DNA of 64,000 nucleotides. It comes from Eukaryota sp. TZLM1-RC. Its lineage: Eukaryota > Metamonada: BaSk clade. The stretch lies in NCBI GenBank assembly GCA_040285825.1, contig JAUPSS010000002.1:1240001-1304000 (forward strand). Direction: 5' to 3'. Position 1 is the first letter of the stretch. Each line of letters begins with the position of its first letter. The translations under genes were made by a program, and so were the position numbers. Below are positions 33,690 through 44,408 of the stretch, in pieces. Below the pieces are notes generated by a model, which was not told the DNA's origin, searched no databases, and saw only the letters and a list, made by a program, of their open reading frames with translations.

Positions 33690-34010
33690 ATTAGAAAACT
33701 TATAAATCAACATCCAAATAATCCATCTCTCCCAAAACAAAAACACTAGATGCAACTCTCATATAGGGAGATCCAAGAGAAAGCAAAGCATCAGAAACCA
33801 TCTTCAACATCCCCTTAAAAATAGAAAACACAATTTTATTTTGGAAAACAATCTGTTAACATTTCTGTTAGGTCTTCTCTTAACAATCGTTTCAAAATCT
33901 GCCAAAAATGTATAGCCATGGGAGCAAGTGAACGAAATAGAGAAAATACAAATGGATACAAATTGCATTTTGCATGCTGTTGGCTGGACAATTTGGATAA
34001 AGGTTTTGAG
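33690..34010 (-). pseudogene. LINE family E C-terminal piece (downstream half)
   Basis: The minus strand encodes the protein end FLADFETIVKRR...NVNRLF and SLGSPYMRVASS...GEMDYLDVDL, close to 61980-62239. The upstream half lies at 34977-35450; the two are split by the TIR-bounded insert 34011-34976. Frameshifted. Confidence 0.75.
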
Positions 34011-34232
34011 CATACTTGTTGATCACAATGTGATCACCCACACCATTTTCATGTGATCACATTTGATCACACTTTGATTAATTTACTGATATTTTTCAAC
34101 CAGAACACTAAACTATAAATTGTTTGATATAGAAAAATCTTGTGTTAGACATTATCTTAGGTTTTTATCGTAGAAAGAAGACAAGAAGTTGAAGTACATA
34201 AAACAACTTCGGATATAACTTATAAGCAACCA

Positions 34233-34404
34233 CAATGTATTCTTCTTCCGCTTACTGCTCTCCAATGAATTCTGCATCTCCCGATGAAATCATCGTTCAG
34301 ATCCCGGTGAAGTCGTTGAAAACGAAGATATTCTAGAAGAAGAAATTGATTTGGATTGGTCAAGCATTAAAGAAGTTGATAAATTCTTTAGAAGACGGTC
34401 CTAA
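34233..34404 (+). pseudogene. Short unknown gene with a frameshift
   Basis: The ATG at 34233 opens MYSSSAYCSPMNSASPDE and runs about 25 codons. A shift near 34300 is needed to continue in an acidic frame (ENEDILEEEIDLDWSSIKEV) that ends at a TAA at 34402-34404. Both halves look protein-coding. No family recognised. It lies inside the TIR-bounded insert. Confidence 0.35.
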
Positions 34405-34439
34405 GTTTTGTTTTGTATTTTTATTGTCAGTACAATCAC

Positions 34440-34838
34440 TAATAAATATAAACTACAGTTGATCCCTTTGCTTTGGTTTATCGCGATGATGTTTTACTTA
34501 GTACTAATGGTCATTTAAACAAGGCTGAAGATCGTAAGAGAGATAAATATACTGAGATATTAAATGATTTAAATAAGAACCTTTATTCGAAGTTTTCGTT
34601 TGTTCCTTTTGCCTTTTCGATTTTTGGCAACATTGGACAATCCGCCATGAATTTCATCAATGATTTTGGTAATTTATGTCGTTCAAGTGGTAAGAATTTT
34701 CCAGAGAATTTATGGAAAAATCGTATCATTTTCGCTTTGTACAGAAATGTTCCCAAGTATTTGAGTTTAATGATGTCTAAACTTTATAAGGATTCATCAA
34801 GAGTTGGCGTGGAGAATTTAGTTTCTTATGTGTTTTAG
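34440..34838 (+). pseudogene. LINE endonuclease tail inside the TIR insert
   Basis: Open from VDPFALVYRD through RKRDKY (the K-x-x-K-Y part of the restriction-like endonuclease) and FVPFAFSIFGNIGQ to the C-terminus VSYVF at 34838. The same 3' end occurs, inverted, at 63720-64000, with about 95% identity. It lacks the Asp motif. Confidence 0.7.
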
Positions 34839-34976
34839 TTTGTTTTGTTTTTATTTGATTCTTTATATAAATGGTTTATAAACTAGTTTATAAATATAAA
34901 TATTGTTTACCAAGTTGACAAATTTAACACTACAAGTGTGATCACATTTGGTCAGGTGTTGTGATCAACAAGTATG

Positions 34977-35450
34977 GTTTATAGTATTATTTGATTTTCA
35001 ACATTTTCAAGAGGATTGTGATTTTCAGAATTAGCATGACTTGTATTTGAGACACTACAAGGATCAACAGACATTGCATCCACTAAAATAAAGCTTCCGT
35101 CTAATTTGGGCAATATGACATCACCTCTGATGTTCTAAAGAAAATCATCTTCTGTATCCAACAGATTTGCCAACAGAGGTTCCAAAAGGATTCAATTCTA
35201 TGAGACTTACACACAATATAATTGGTCTCTTACAGCATCGTGAATCTTGCTTCTATAAGTAATACAATGTTTAACAAACAACTTAACAAATGAGTAATTG
35301 TTATTTTCGAGAACAGATGCAAATAAAATAATGAGGTACATTATCAGGCCAAATAAATACAAAAAGAAACATTTCTTCGGAAGTCAAGCGGAAGTTGAAT
35401 CTGCAAAAAGAATAATTTTACAATAGTTCCATGCTGCGGACTGCTACGCT
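34977..35450 (-). pseudogene. LINE family E C-terminal piece (upstream half)
   Basis: The minus strand reads part of the zinc-finger flank (KHCITYRSKIHDAVRDQL near 35230) and the endonuclease motif RGDVILPKLDGSFILVDA near 35120, as at 61780-61830. Stops and frameshifts present. Confidence 0.7.
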
Positions 35451-36180
35451 GTCAAAATAATGAATGTGGCGTTTTTTGGAATAGGGATGTTCGCTGAACA
35501 TGTTTAGGATTATCCAATTTGAAAATTTTCATACTGTGCTTTTTCCCCGGATTCTTAAATTTCAACTCACTCACCATCAAATCAATGTCATTTAAACAGA
35601 TTTTTGCATCGTGCAAAACACCCACAGTGCATCGTCCACGAAATGATCCTCCCGAAACGCTTTCACTTCAATGATCACTGCTACTTTATATACCTCTGCT
35701 AACGAGGTTAAGCCTCATCCATTTAAGCCAGTTTGTGTTTCAGGTATGCAATCAAACTGTGGAAGAAGTGTATGTTGTGGAATTTATTTCCAATTGCCTA
35801 AAGAGCTGAAGAAGTTGACAAATCAACATTGCGCAAAAGTACCAGATATTGAAGCAAAATGACCAGTTAACACAATAGATATATTGCCACGTTGATTACC
35901 AAATTTGTCTAATTGCTATAGTTGTATGGACATCCTAGAAAAAATGCCATGAATTATAGTGATGATTTTGAAAAATTTTTAAAGACAAGAATGAATAAGG
36001 GTTTGGTCGTCGTTTGTGGTTCAATCGTTTGTTTTTACTTTTATCTAAACAATTCTTAAAATGATTTCGAAAGCTTTGATGTCGTCATTGCACACTACGA
36101 AAACATTGCTGTTGTACGGTTTGATGGTGTGGAAGCTTGTTTTGAAGATTTTGATTTCTATACTGTACTTTTCAGAAAAG
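35451..36180. other. Unassigned stretch between LINE fragments
   Basis: It contains a 60-codon protein-like minus-strand stretch (about 35640-35462, around LHDAKICLNDIDLM) and a 63-codon plus-strand frame (35671-35862). Neither has a recognisable family or partner exon. The rest is AT-rich. Confidence 0.3.
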
Positions 36181-36938
36181 CATCTTTTAAATTTAAAAAT
36201 ACATTCTTCGAACATTAAAGAAACGATTGACTGGAATGTATGAAAATGATCTTTATAAAAATATATGCAGCTCGGCTGTTTTAAATCAAGATCTTCACTC
36301 CTTGTTATTGGAAAAGGGTGTTTGTGAAAACAAGTCATCAGATTCTTCACTTTTTGTAACCATTGTACCACGAAGATTTGGATTGTGTGCCACTAATGAA
36401 GCATTTGTAACAAAAATGAGATTATTCTTGAACATCCCCATTGATCAATTATTATCAAAAGAAAAACGTATTTGTTCGAATTCACCTCAACTCACTTTGC
36501 GCCATGCTCTGAATTGCTCTAAATTGATAACTTATCGTTCTTCATTACATGATGCTGTTAGAGACACTGTTTTCAATATGACACAAACTGCAAGAATATC
36601 GTGTATCAAAGAGCCTCTGCTGAAGGAAACACTCTCTCTGAATAATTTTGATTCTGATGATAGAGGTGATGTTTACTGTGATTGGATTGAGAACTCTGAA
36701 GCTATTGTTGACTTTGTCTTATGTAATGTTGCAAATGACACTTTGGTTCAAAGAAGAAAACTTAATCCTGTGAGTGCTCTTGATTTTAAAGCAAAAGAAA
36801 AACATAGAAAATATGATAAAGATATTGAAGAGGCTAATGTCGATAGAAATACACAGCTGGTTTTTATTGCTTTCCCATTTTCGGAAAATGGAAGATTATC
36901 AGTTGAAGCAGAAACTTTTTTGAATGACTTCCAAAAAA
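36181..36938 (+). pseudogene. LINE family D fragment: zinc finger and endonuclease
   Basis: Open from about 36227 to 36943. It carries the finger CICSNSPQ...LRHALNC, the RGDVYCDWIENSEAIVDFV endonuclease motif and KAKEKHRKYDK. It is truncated at both ends and stops at NDFQK, where it meets the end of the FG-protein gene (36940). Confidence 0.87.
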
Positions 36939-36939
36939 A

Positions 36940-37576
36940 CTAATGTGGTTCAGATGGTGAACTTTTCAACCAACAGGTTGAAATGAGATTATCTCTGGAA
37001 GAGGTGTCCTGTAGAGCGGCCTCAGCTTTGATAACTGAAGCAGTATGTCGAAACCCATACAAAGAAAGCCATTGGGACACAAGATGTCGAACACAAGCTC
37101 CTGTAGTAGAAAATGGGTTTGGTTTTGACCAAAAGGTGATACACCTCCTGAACTTTGACCAATTTGTTGAGCACCAAAAGCTCCTGTTGTAGAAGGATGA
37201 CTTGTTTGTTGACCAAATGGAGATGCAACTGCTGAAGGTTGTCCAGGTTGTTGGGTTCCAAAAGGCAATGCTGTCGAAGATGAAAATTTAGTCGAAACTA
37301 AATTACTAAAGGTGAACGAAAAGTATAAGTGATGAAATGAAATTCAATTGCGAATTTGGGGAATGATGACAACACAACCAAACTCCACTCACCAACTTTT
37401 GTAACATGTAGTTCTTGTCTGAAGAAAGGAAAACATTCAGAAAATAATCTTGAACGATATTTATCATTAATAAACACTTGTAACTAACTTTACTTTGAAT
37501 TGACAACTATAAGATTGATTGATTTCAACAAATTTTCAATCATTTCTGACTGTTTTCGTTCTGTGTTGACGGCCAT
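36940..37576 (-). CDS. Small FG-repeat (nucleoporin-like) protein, four exons
   Basis: Exon 1 is 37576-37494, exon 2 37418-37393, exon 3 37297-37130, exon 4 37100-36940. Introns of 75, 95 and 29 bp are all GT-AG. Phases agree and give 145 residues ending at a TAG. The N-terminus (about 35 residues) is helical. Residues about 45-95 hold four FG motifs (PFGTQ, PFGQQ, AFGAQ, PFGA) with Gln/Ser/Thr spacers, as in nuclear-pore FG nucleoporins. The C-terminal 50 residues are unfamiliar. The stop codon touches the LINE D fragment at 36938, so the original C-terminus may have been lost. FG proteins gate nucleocytoplasmic transport; which nucleoporin this is cannot be said. Confidence 0.6.
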
Positions 37577-37600
37577 GAATAACCTTTACAAACTACAACT

Positions 37601-38462
37601 ATGGGAGCGTCGGTCAACCAGTTCTTCGACTCAATAGCACAAGAAGCTATAGAACGCCAGTTCCAAGTTCTTGCTAGCATTATAAGATCATGCTACTCAG
37701 CTAGCACGACTCTTTGTGCTCCAATACCCAGAATACTCTATGTGGCTTACTCAAAGCCAGTTCTGGAGCCTCTGTTTCGACTTTGTTTGCCAAAATGAGC
37801 CCAAAGAAAGAATGCCATTTGAAAACCATCCTTTGTTTTACCAAGCGCTACAACACCTTGTTCAGCACTTTTGGTCCTGACTACCGCTAAATGAAACCCC
37901 TTCAGCCGACGGTGGTTGATTTTGGTGTCTTTCCACTCTTCTTAACAGCCAACTGCGAGAATTTATTTGTCAGTTGCTCGCTGATGGCTTTGATGTCTGG
38001 AAACGCAATTTTTTCAGGAACTGTGCTCAGTTTCTAAATTGCCCCTAACCCAAGAAGTACGCCGACTGTGTACTTCAACGGATTCAGCAAGATGAGTCAA
38101 TTTTGCAGTAATATCAAGAAATACACCAGCATATCTTGGTCCCTTGGCTCAATATGACAGACAACGCCTATATTGGTGGTGGTGAAAATTTGTTCGAAAA
38201 TTCAATAAGAAACGAACGATTTCCCATCAATATGGAGTCTGCGGCAACAATCTTTCAATCTGGCTTGAATATTTTATCTTTTTTAGAAGATAACTTCCTT
38301 GATGTGATGAAAAGGCACTCTCTCTCACCACTGTCCAGTTGGTCTTCATGCTTCTGCAGCTTGACTAAAGAAGCAGAAGCTTATTTCACAAAGATAAATG
38401 AAAAGAAAGAGCTTCTGAACAACCCTTATCGGTTTTTTATTAAATCCAAATTAATTAACTAA
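37601..38462 (+). pseudogene. Probable old LINE remnant
   Basis: Broken frames at 37601-37798 and 38136-38462. The part around AYIGGGENLFEN resembles AFLGGGKNFIYEF of the LINEs, and AYLGPLA just before it resembles AYLSPHYG. The stretch is richer in G+C than its surroundings. Heavily decayed; assignment rests on short motifs. Confidence 0.4.
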
Positions 38463-39125
38463 ACCATTTTTTCAAGTGGTGATTTCTTGCAGTTTACGTT
38501 TACCCAGAAAGAAAGAAAAAATTACGAAGACAAAAGAGAATAACTAGTTTTATTAACAAAATAAAACGCTTGTCTGAAGAAACACTATAGTTTGGTTCGG
38601 CAATGGTGGTGGTGGTCCATCTCGTCAATCTGTGAAATCCCCCCGAAAGAGATTTCTCAAACAAATCAAAAAACACTTTGAAAGCGTCAAAATTCGGGGA
38701 CGAGTTGATGACCTCAGCAAAAGTGAATTGCTGAAAGGTCTTCCATAGATAGATATATCATGATGACGGAAGGGTAAATAACGCTGAGTTCGATTGCCCT
38801 CGATGTCAGACGAACTAGTCTAGGGACATCTCAGCCTCCAGAAATCAACTGCAGATTGCAATTAGTGAGTAGTTCACTGGTACTAGGCCAGAACCATTCA
38901 GAAGGCCAAGGCGTGTGAGACGTCTAAGAAGACAGCAGTAGCTGTTTTAATCAACGTATTTCCAAGGTGTTTAGTATATACTAACCGTTGGTGTTGAGAA
39001 GTTTACACAATTATTAGGGATATTTATTCAATATTCACCCTGTGTGAAATTCTCAGAGTTAAAAAGTGGATTGAGTTATAAATCCTTTCATATTTAACTG
39101 TTTTTGATTAATGTGCTGTTAGTGT
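38463..39125. other. No gene recognised; upstream region of the IQCH-like gene
   Basis: Stop-rich in all frames. It contains the likely promoter and 5' UTR of the gene starting at 39126; no specific element can be named. Confidence 0.4.
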
Positions 39126-41882
39126 ATGCCTGAGAAACACTATCCCCGACCTAAAAGGGACCCACAGGGTGGAAAGCTTCACCATGAAAAGACCATGTTC
39201 GGTACAAAACCTAAACCTTTACCTTCTATTTATCGATATAATCCTACTCTTAAACCCAAACTACCAGAAAATGAAGTATCTTCAGGTCTTCTTACTCTTC
39301 TTGAGAGGGGTGTTATTAACCATGATGTTAACCTCACTTCTACTTTCCATCTCCGTCCACGACGTGTGCCACTACACCCTCCTCAGGATCAATTCCGCCC
39401 ACAGCCCATTCAAGAAAACAAGTTTGGTTTTGACTTTTCAAACTTCAAACTTGATTTATCAACTCCACGTCCCCCATCTTGTGTGTCTGAGCCTGATGTT
39501 ATCACCCACAATGAACCAGACGAACCCCCTCCAGGAAGACCATCAACTCAATCCCACTTTCCCGTCCTCCCTAGCAATTATTCCCCTCCCCCACTTCCCC
39601 CACCGAATGCTCCCTCATCAGCCCACACTGCTACCAGGATTCACTCAGCCGCAACCACCGCTGCCAGATCTTATGATGAACTTATGGACGCCACCACTGA
39701 CAAGGTTGTTATAATACGCAACGGAGAAGTACTTGAAACTCCCGAATACCAATCTTTGAAAAGAATTGCAAAAGATTATTGGAAATCTGTGGTTTTTCTG
39801 CTTGATAGGGTTTGTCTGCACTCAAAAAGGAAACATTTGGCCACAGTTTTTGTTGACGTAACACTTTTAATCCGTTACTCGTCACAATTACGTGTTGCGG
39901 GTGTGGTAAATGATTGGATGATTCTGTCTCTGTTGAATGATAAGGATTCAGCAAAGGAATTGGCCATGGTCAAGATTCAGTCTTTGGCTAGGGGTTTTTT
40001 ACAGCGAAAAGAGTTTAGATTATTGAAGAAGAGAATTTGGGCATGTTGCTTAATTCAGCAAGTGTACAGAAAGCACCTGGCAATCAAATCTGCACGGTCA
40101 AAATATCAAGAATTTTTGACCCTCGACAATCAGAAATTTAAAGAAATGTTTGGAGACTTCAAGAACAACTTTGACTCTATTATTTCCTCCAAAAGAGTGC
40201 ATCTCATTCCAATTACCAACTCTTGCCTCTCCTTAGTAATGGGATCACTCACTGACATTAGATCTTCGTCAAGCCAAAAGGTTTCTGCCTCCATTGTCTT
40301 ACCCTTTAATTTGGACGAACAAACGCTCACACACTGGTCCTTTATTCTTTCTATAGGTAGAAGTAGTTGCTCACATAGAGCGAGGTTCATCTCCACTTGG
40401 CCTTTTTACAGTGGTGGATTGACCGAACATTTACCATGCTCTGTTGCTTCCTGTTTGAATGGAAAAACATTGAAAAAGATTCGTGATCATACACGTTTCG
40501 TCACATCATCATCAACGTCATCAGGGCTCATAATTCCCTCTTTTCCTGGTCCTTCACTTGACCATTGGAGACTTGCCAGTCGTCTTGATCTTAATGTTTT
40601 TGGTCCGTTACCTTCAACTATACAGATTTACGGTTGTCGCAGCGGAATGCGGAGGATCTTTTCTGCCGCAGGGGTCAGGTTATTGCCTGCCGTTACTGAT
40701 TTGATTGATTCAACAGAAATTGTCAAGGGTTTGATTGGATTGCTCGAAGAGTTTCCGGTTTATTACAAGTTTGCAATCATCTGTGATGATTTGATGGGCA
40801 GTCAAATGATTATCGACCTTTCTGATGATGTCATGATTGATGACTTCAGAAGACTTTTGTTAGCAGGAGAGGTGTATTCTGATTACGATGAACTCTTTTC
40901 TTATATTGACGATAATTTTGGTAAATTTTCTCAAAACTTTAAACCTAAATGCTGCTTGAAAAGAGAAGAAAATACAAGGTTCTATTCGGAAATGGGACTG
41001 GAAGATTTCTTTAATTTATTTGATAGAACTGGGGGATTGGTAGAAGTACTGCCAACTGAAATAATTTCTTATCCTCGTGTTTCGTTGGTAATTAACCCTC
41101 AATCAACCTCAATCATTACCACTTATGATTTGATTCCTTCCCTTTGTCATACAGACTATGTCGCCGCTTCCTCTCCTTCCACCTCTGTGCTACATGCAGT
41201 GTTGGTTGGGGCTTCATTAGCCATTGCTGATGCCGCTAGAGAAAAAGGAATCATTGGTTTTGTTGATATTCAGTACTATTCAATTATTGAGAACAAAGTG
41301 CCTGTGCTTTATTCTAATGAGGTAAATTTTGGTCACTCTGACTGGTTGAGCTGTTTCAAGAGTTTTGATTGTGTCACAGGTGGAATATTTGACCCTGATT
41401 CAGGAAACTATCATGTTGCAGTCGGTCAAAATCATCTTGATTTGATTGGCCAGCGATATTTCATGTTTACTAAAAATCTGTATCATCCAAATTTGACTCA
41501 AGTGGGGGACTATGTTACATTTACCAAAACCCTAAAAGAATTTTCTATAAATACTAATACATCAAAGCGAGTTACAATTAATTCGTTCCACATTGAACGG
41601 AGACTTGGAGCTCTTTTTCTTCCGTGTGGGCCCTTATCACGTGGATTCTTGACTGCTGGTTGCGTGACAGTCACTGCTGACGAAGCATTTGCTGTATTGA
41701 AGTCCATTACAGAATTCATAGTCAATGATCTTGGTTCTTTTAAAGGACTCTCTTTTAATAGAAACAATCCTAATGAATTTACTTTTACTGATTTGAAAAG
41801 TTCTTTGGCTGATTACGAAAAACAATCTAGGTTTGTTATTAGATTGGATTTCGCTGATGATAATAGTGATGAATCTGATTGA
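39126..41882 (+). CDS. IQ-motif protein, IQCH-like
   Basis: 918 uninterrupted codons, near the roughly 1000 residues of animal IQCH. Residues about 1-200 are Pro-rich and probably disordered. Two IQ calmodulin-binding motifs lie at about 283-325 (IQSLARGFLQRKEFR, then IQQVYRKHLAIKSAR). The second half (about 480-900) is collinear with the IQCH ATP-grasp-like domain, including LPTEIISYPRVSLVINP, ASLAIADAAREKGIIGFVDI and HIERRLGALFLPCGPLSRG. IQCH is linked to flagella and sperm in animals, so a flagellum-associated role is inferred. No intron is evident. The stop is TGA at 41880. It is flanked on both sides by LINE debris. Confidence 0.8.
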   Translation: MPEKHYPRPKRDPQGGKLHHEKTMFGTKPKPLPSIYRYNPTLKPKLPENEVSSGLLTLLERGVINHDVNLTSTFHLRPRRVPLHPPQDQFRPQPIQENKFGFDFSNFKLDLSTPRPPSCVSEPDVITHNEPDEPPPGRPSTQSHFPVLPSNYSPPPLPPPNAPSSAHTATRIHSAATTAARSYDELMDATTDKVVIIRNGEVLETPEYQSLKRIAKDYWKSVVFLLDRVCLHSKRKHLATVFVDVTLLIRYSSQLRVAGVVNDWMILSLLNDKDSAKELAMVKIQSLARGFLQRKEFRLLKKRIWACCLIQQVYRKHLAIKSARSKYQEFLTLDNQKFKEMFGDFKNNFDSIISSKRVHLIPITNSCLSLVMGSLTDIRSSSSQKVSASIVLPFNLDEQTLTHWSFILSIGRSSCSHRARFISTWPFYSGGLTEHLPCSVASCLNGKTLKKIRDHTRFVTSSSTSSGLIIPSFPGPSLDHWRLASRLDLNVFGPLPSTIQIYGCRSGMRRIFSAAGVRLLPAVTDLIDSTEIVKGLIGLLEEFPVYYKFAIICDDLMGSQMIIDLSDDVMIDDFRRLLLAGEVYSDYDELFSYIDDNFGKFSQNFKPKCCLKREENTRFYSEMGLEDFFNLFDRTGGLVEVLPTEIISYPRVSLVINPQSTSIITTYDLIPSLCHTDYVAASSPSTSVLHAVLVGASLAIADAAREKGIIGFVDIQYYSIIENKVPVLYSNEVNFGHSDWLSCFKSFDCVTGGIFDPDSGNYHVAVGQNHLDLIGQRYFMFTKNLYHPNLTQVGDYVTFTKTLKEFSINTNTSKRVTINSFHIERRLGALFLPCGPLSRGFLTAGCVTVTADEAFAVLKSITEFIVNDLGSFKGLSFNRNNPNEFTFTDLKSSLADYEKQSRFVIRLDFADDNSDESD

Positions 41883-42345
41883 GGGTTTGATTGTTGTATT
41901 TTATTATATTTTTATTTTATGTCACTTTTTTGTTCATTTTCTGCAATCGTTTCGACATTCAATGTTGTAAATTTCTGCTATAAATCTTTATGATTTTCCT
42001 TTCATTTTCCTTGTATTTTGGTTATTGTCAACTAGAAGAGTGATTTCCAAAAATATTTTATTTGAATTTATTGATTTTTGTACACTCCAAATTGACTCCT
42101 GAAGTTTATCTAATGATAAAAGATGGCTGTGTTATTGAAGTAATTAACCTTTCTCAATTCAAATATGGTTGATCACATGTTCAGTTGTTTCGGAGTATTC
42201 TGTGTTATATTATAGATTTCGAACACTTCCATAAATGAAGGAAAAAGGGATCGTTTTTTAAAAACCACAATTAAACACAAATAGTTTTTTTACCTATAGT
42301 TTTTGTAACTAATTTTATTTTTTTTTCAACGCTAACAAAACATTA
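41883..42345. other. No gene recognised; 3' flank of the IQCH-like gene
   Basis: AT-rich (T runs, TTTTTATTTTATG). No Fanzor C-terminus was found here, although the Fanzor pseudogene at 42563 breaks off in this direction. Confidence 0.4.
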
Positions 42346-42545
42346 AAAAAACTAGAACTCAATATCCTCAATACACGCATCAACATCATCAAATCTCTTA
42401 AGCGCGCGATTTTCATACTCTCTGCCTAACTGTAACAGTGCCTTGGTCAGCATTTCTGGAATTGCTTTAAATACTGATAACAATTCTATTGTGTCAAAAA
42501 TTGAAGTTCAATTCGTTTCCTACTCTTTCTTTTATTGAACTTCTG
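42346..42545 (-). pseudogene. LINE 3'-terminal fragment cutting the Fanzor-like gene
   Basis: The minus strand reads a LINE protein end (LGREYENRALKRFDDVDACI...EDIEF), like the tails at 57805 (FDVGDAAFEDVEF) and 62230. It starts right where the Fanzor-like frame is lost, consistent with a 5'-truncated LINE insertion. Confidence 0.65.
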
Positions 42546-42562
42546 AAACCTTCGAGAGTTAC

Positions 42563-44257
42563 CTATAGTTTTAGGTTGTCAAAAACCATACCATAATCAC
42601 CCATTAGTATTAAAGTGTCTTTTGGGTTGCCAAACTGCTGAACAAAATTTTTTAACAACCAACTTTCAGTCTTTTGCTTGTGAACAAAAGCTTGCATTTT
42701 ATGAATGCTCCACAAGTCAAGACTGTAAAAGTCAATTGTCAAAAAAACTTGCCGAAGTTTGGCAACCACAATGTTGAAAAAATCTATAAAAGATGCTGAA
42801 TTGGCAGCAAACGCGAACAATTCGCTGTTTGCATCTTCAATTGTCTTTTCGTTAGACCCTATCATTTGGTTCCTGTCGTGATCTACCTCAGTATACTTTG
42901 TCGCCCATCGTTTTTGTTTTTCATTAATCCTACTTTTCAAAGACCAGGACATCTGAGTCATTCTCAACCATTTGTACTTCTTGTCTTGATTCATCACCCG
43001 ACTATTTCCTTGCTGTTCAGTTTCATGTTCAGGCACCGTGGCTAATTCTTCATCAGTCTGTTTACTCCCAAATTATAATAAATCACGTTTTCCAGGATCA
43101 CAAACAACAATTCGTTTGCCTTGAAAAGTATCAACATCAACATCATCAATATATAAATCCGAAATACTGGCCTTGTTGTCTGGCTTACATTTCTGACATT
43201 GCAAATCCTGACGAACAAATTCTATTGCAATATTGAATCCCTCTGTGTGGATAATAATGTTGAATTTATAGCTCTTCTGTTTGAACATTGGTTGGTTTAA
43301 ATCTAGAATATTAGACCAAAAGTCAAATTGCTGAGGTGGTGAGAATTTCGTAATTTGGGTTAATGTATTGGACAGTTTCAGCATCTGTGTAGATGATAAA
43401 TCATCCATAAATGTTTGTTTAATAATTCTCCATATTGTTCTTGTATCAATAGGAAAATATCCAGGGCCTACAGTGGTTGAAACAGGAAAAATATGATAAG
43501 GTTTTTTCTCTCTACTGGAGATATATTGGGCAATTGTATTTGCTGGTTTTAAAAATATTTGAGGATCTTTTTCAACAGCGTCTGCAAGAAAATGTATATC
43601 CACTGGAAATATGTTGTCAACTAAATTCTCGTCAGTGACCAAATTCTCAATTTGGCAAGTAAATGGCTCAATAAGGCCTTCAAATATGTCTCTAAGTTCA
43701 TTATTTCCTATATCATGTTGTTCACATAAATCGAAAAATTCATCATTCAGAAGGTCTGAAATATTTTCACGATGATGAAACAAAGACCTCAAGCAATCTC
43801 TATCATCAACTAAAAACAAGTTTTTGAATTGACGAAGCCTAAATCTATATAGCGAATTAATTGTAGATAATGGCGTTGAGTATCCACCAGGTTTGTGCAT
43901 TTCTGCTAACACAAGATCCACATCTGGTTTGTCAAAATAAACATTAATAAATCGATGATTATGTTTTTCATAATTAAATTTCAAATTGTTTTCAAAATTG
44001 GCAAACAGTACTGGGGCCATATACTCAGGTGGTCTACTGAATCCATCAGTTGGAAATTGTGGAAAAAATTCAGGCCTATAACTCAAATGGTCTACATAAC
44101 TCAATGTTTTGTTCAACATTTGTTGTTCAAAGGTGGTTGATAATCTATAATCTCCTTCACCATAAACAAAGTTTTCTAAATCCTCTAAAAATGCGCTCTT
44201 TAGTTTCAGCATTTTTTGCCCATAATGCTCAGCCGAAATATAACGAATTCTGGCCAT
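42563..44257 (-). pseudogene. Fanzor-like (eukaryotic TnpB relative) RNA-guided nuclease, truncated
   Basis: One frame from the ATG at 44257 to 42563, broken only by a TAA at 43073-43075. The N-terminal region has HIFPVSTTVGPGYFPIDTRT and the Trp-rich FDFWSNILDL...YKFNIIIHTEGFNIAIEF block, which match the conserved wedge region of Fanzor proteins. RuvC-I is VVCDPGKRDLL at about 43110-43076, with the catalytic Asp present. After the TAA come IHKMQAFVHKQKTESWLLKNFVQQFG and LILMGDYG, the Fanzor RuvC-II-side signature. The zinc ribbon and RuvC-III are missing because the frame meets a LINE tail at 42545. Fanzors are RNA-guided DNA endonucleases carried by transposons. This copy is inactive as read. 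Confidence 0.82.
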
Positions 44258-44408
44258 TAATGATTCGCTTTAAGCAACAAGTGGTGTGAATACGTAACTG
44301 TTGGAATTTTACAGCAGTTTCTCTCAATTTCAGTATCACGTTTGAATGTTTAACCATTCAGTTGACGGTTGCTGGAATGGTTTTATAAGATGATAATATA
44401 AATTTGTC

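Larger units (their letters stand above)
34011..34976. mobile_element. 966-bp insert with 17-bp perfect terminal inverted repeats
   Basis: CATACTTGTTGATCACA at 34011-34027 is the exact reverse complement of TGTGATCAACAAGTATG at 34960-34976. Outer flanks GTTTTGAG and GTTTATAG agree at 6 of 8 positions, suggesting a mutated 8-bp target duplication as in hAT elements. The insert interrupts a LINE E copy. It has no transposase but holds a short broken gene and a LINE tail, so it looks like a non-autonomous DNA transposon that captured other sequence. Confidence 0.65.
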
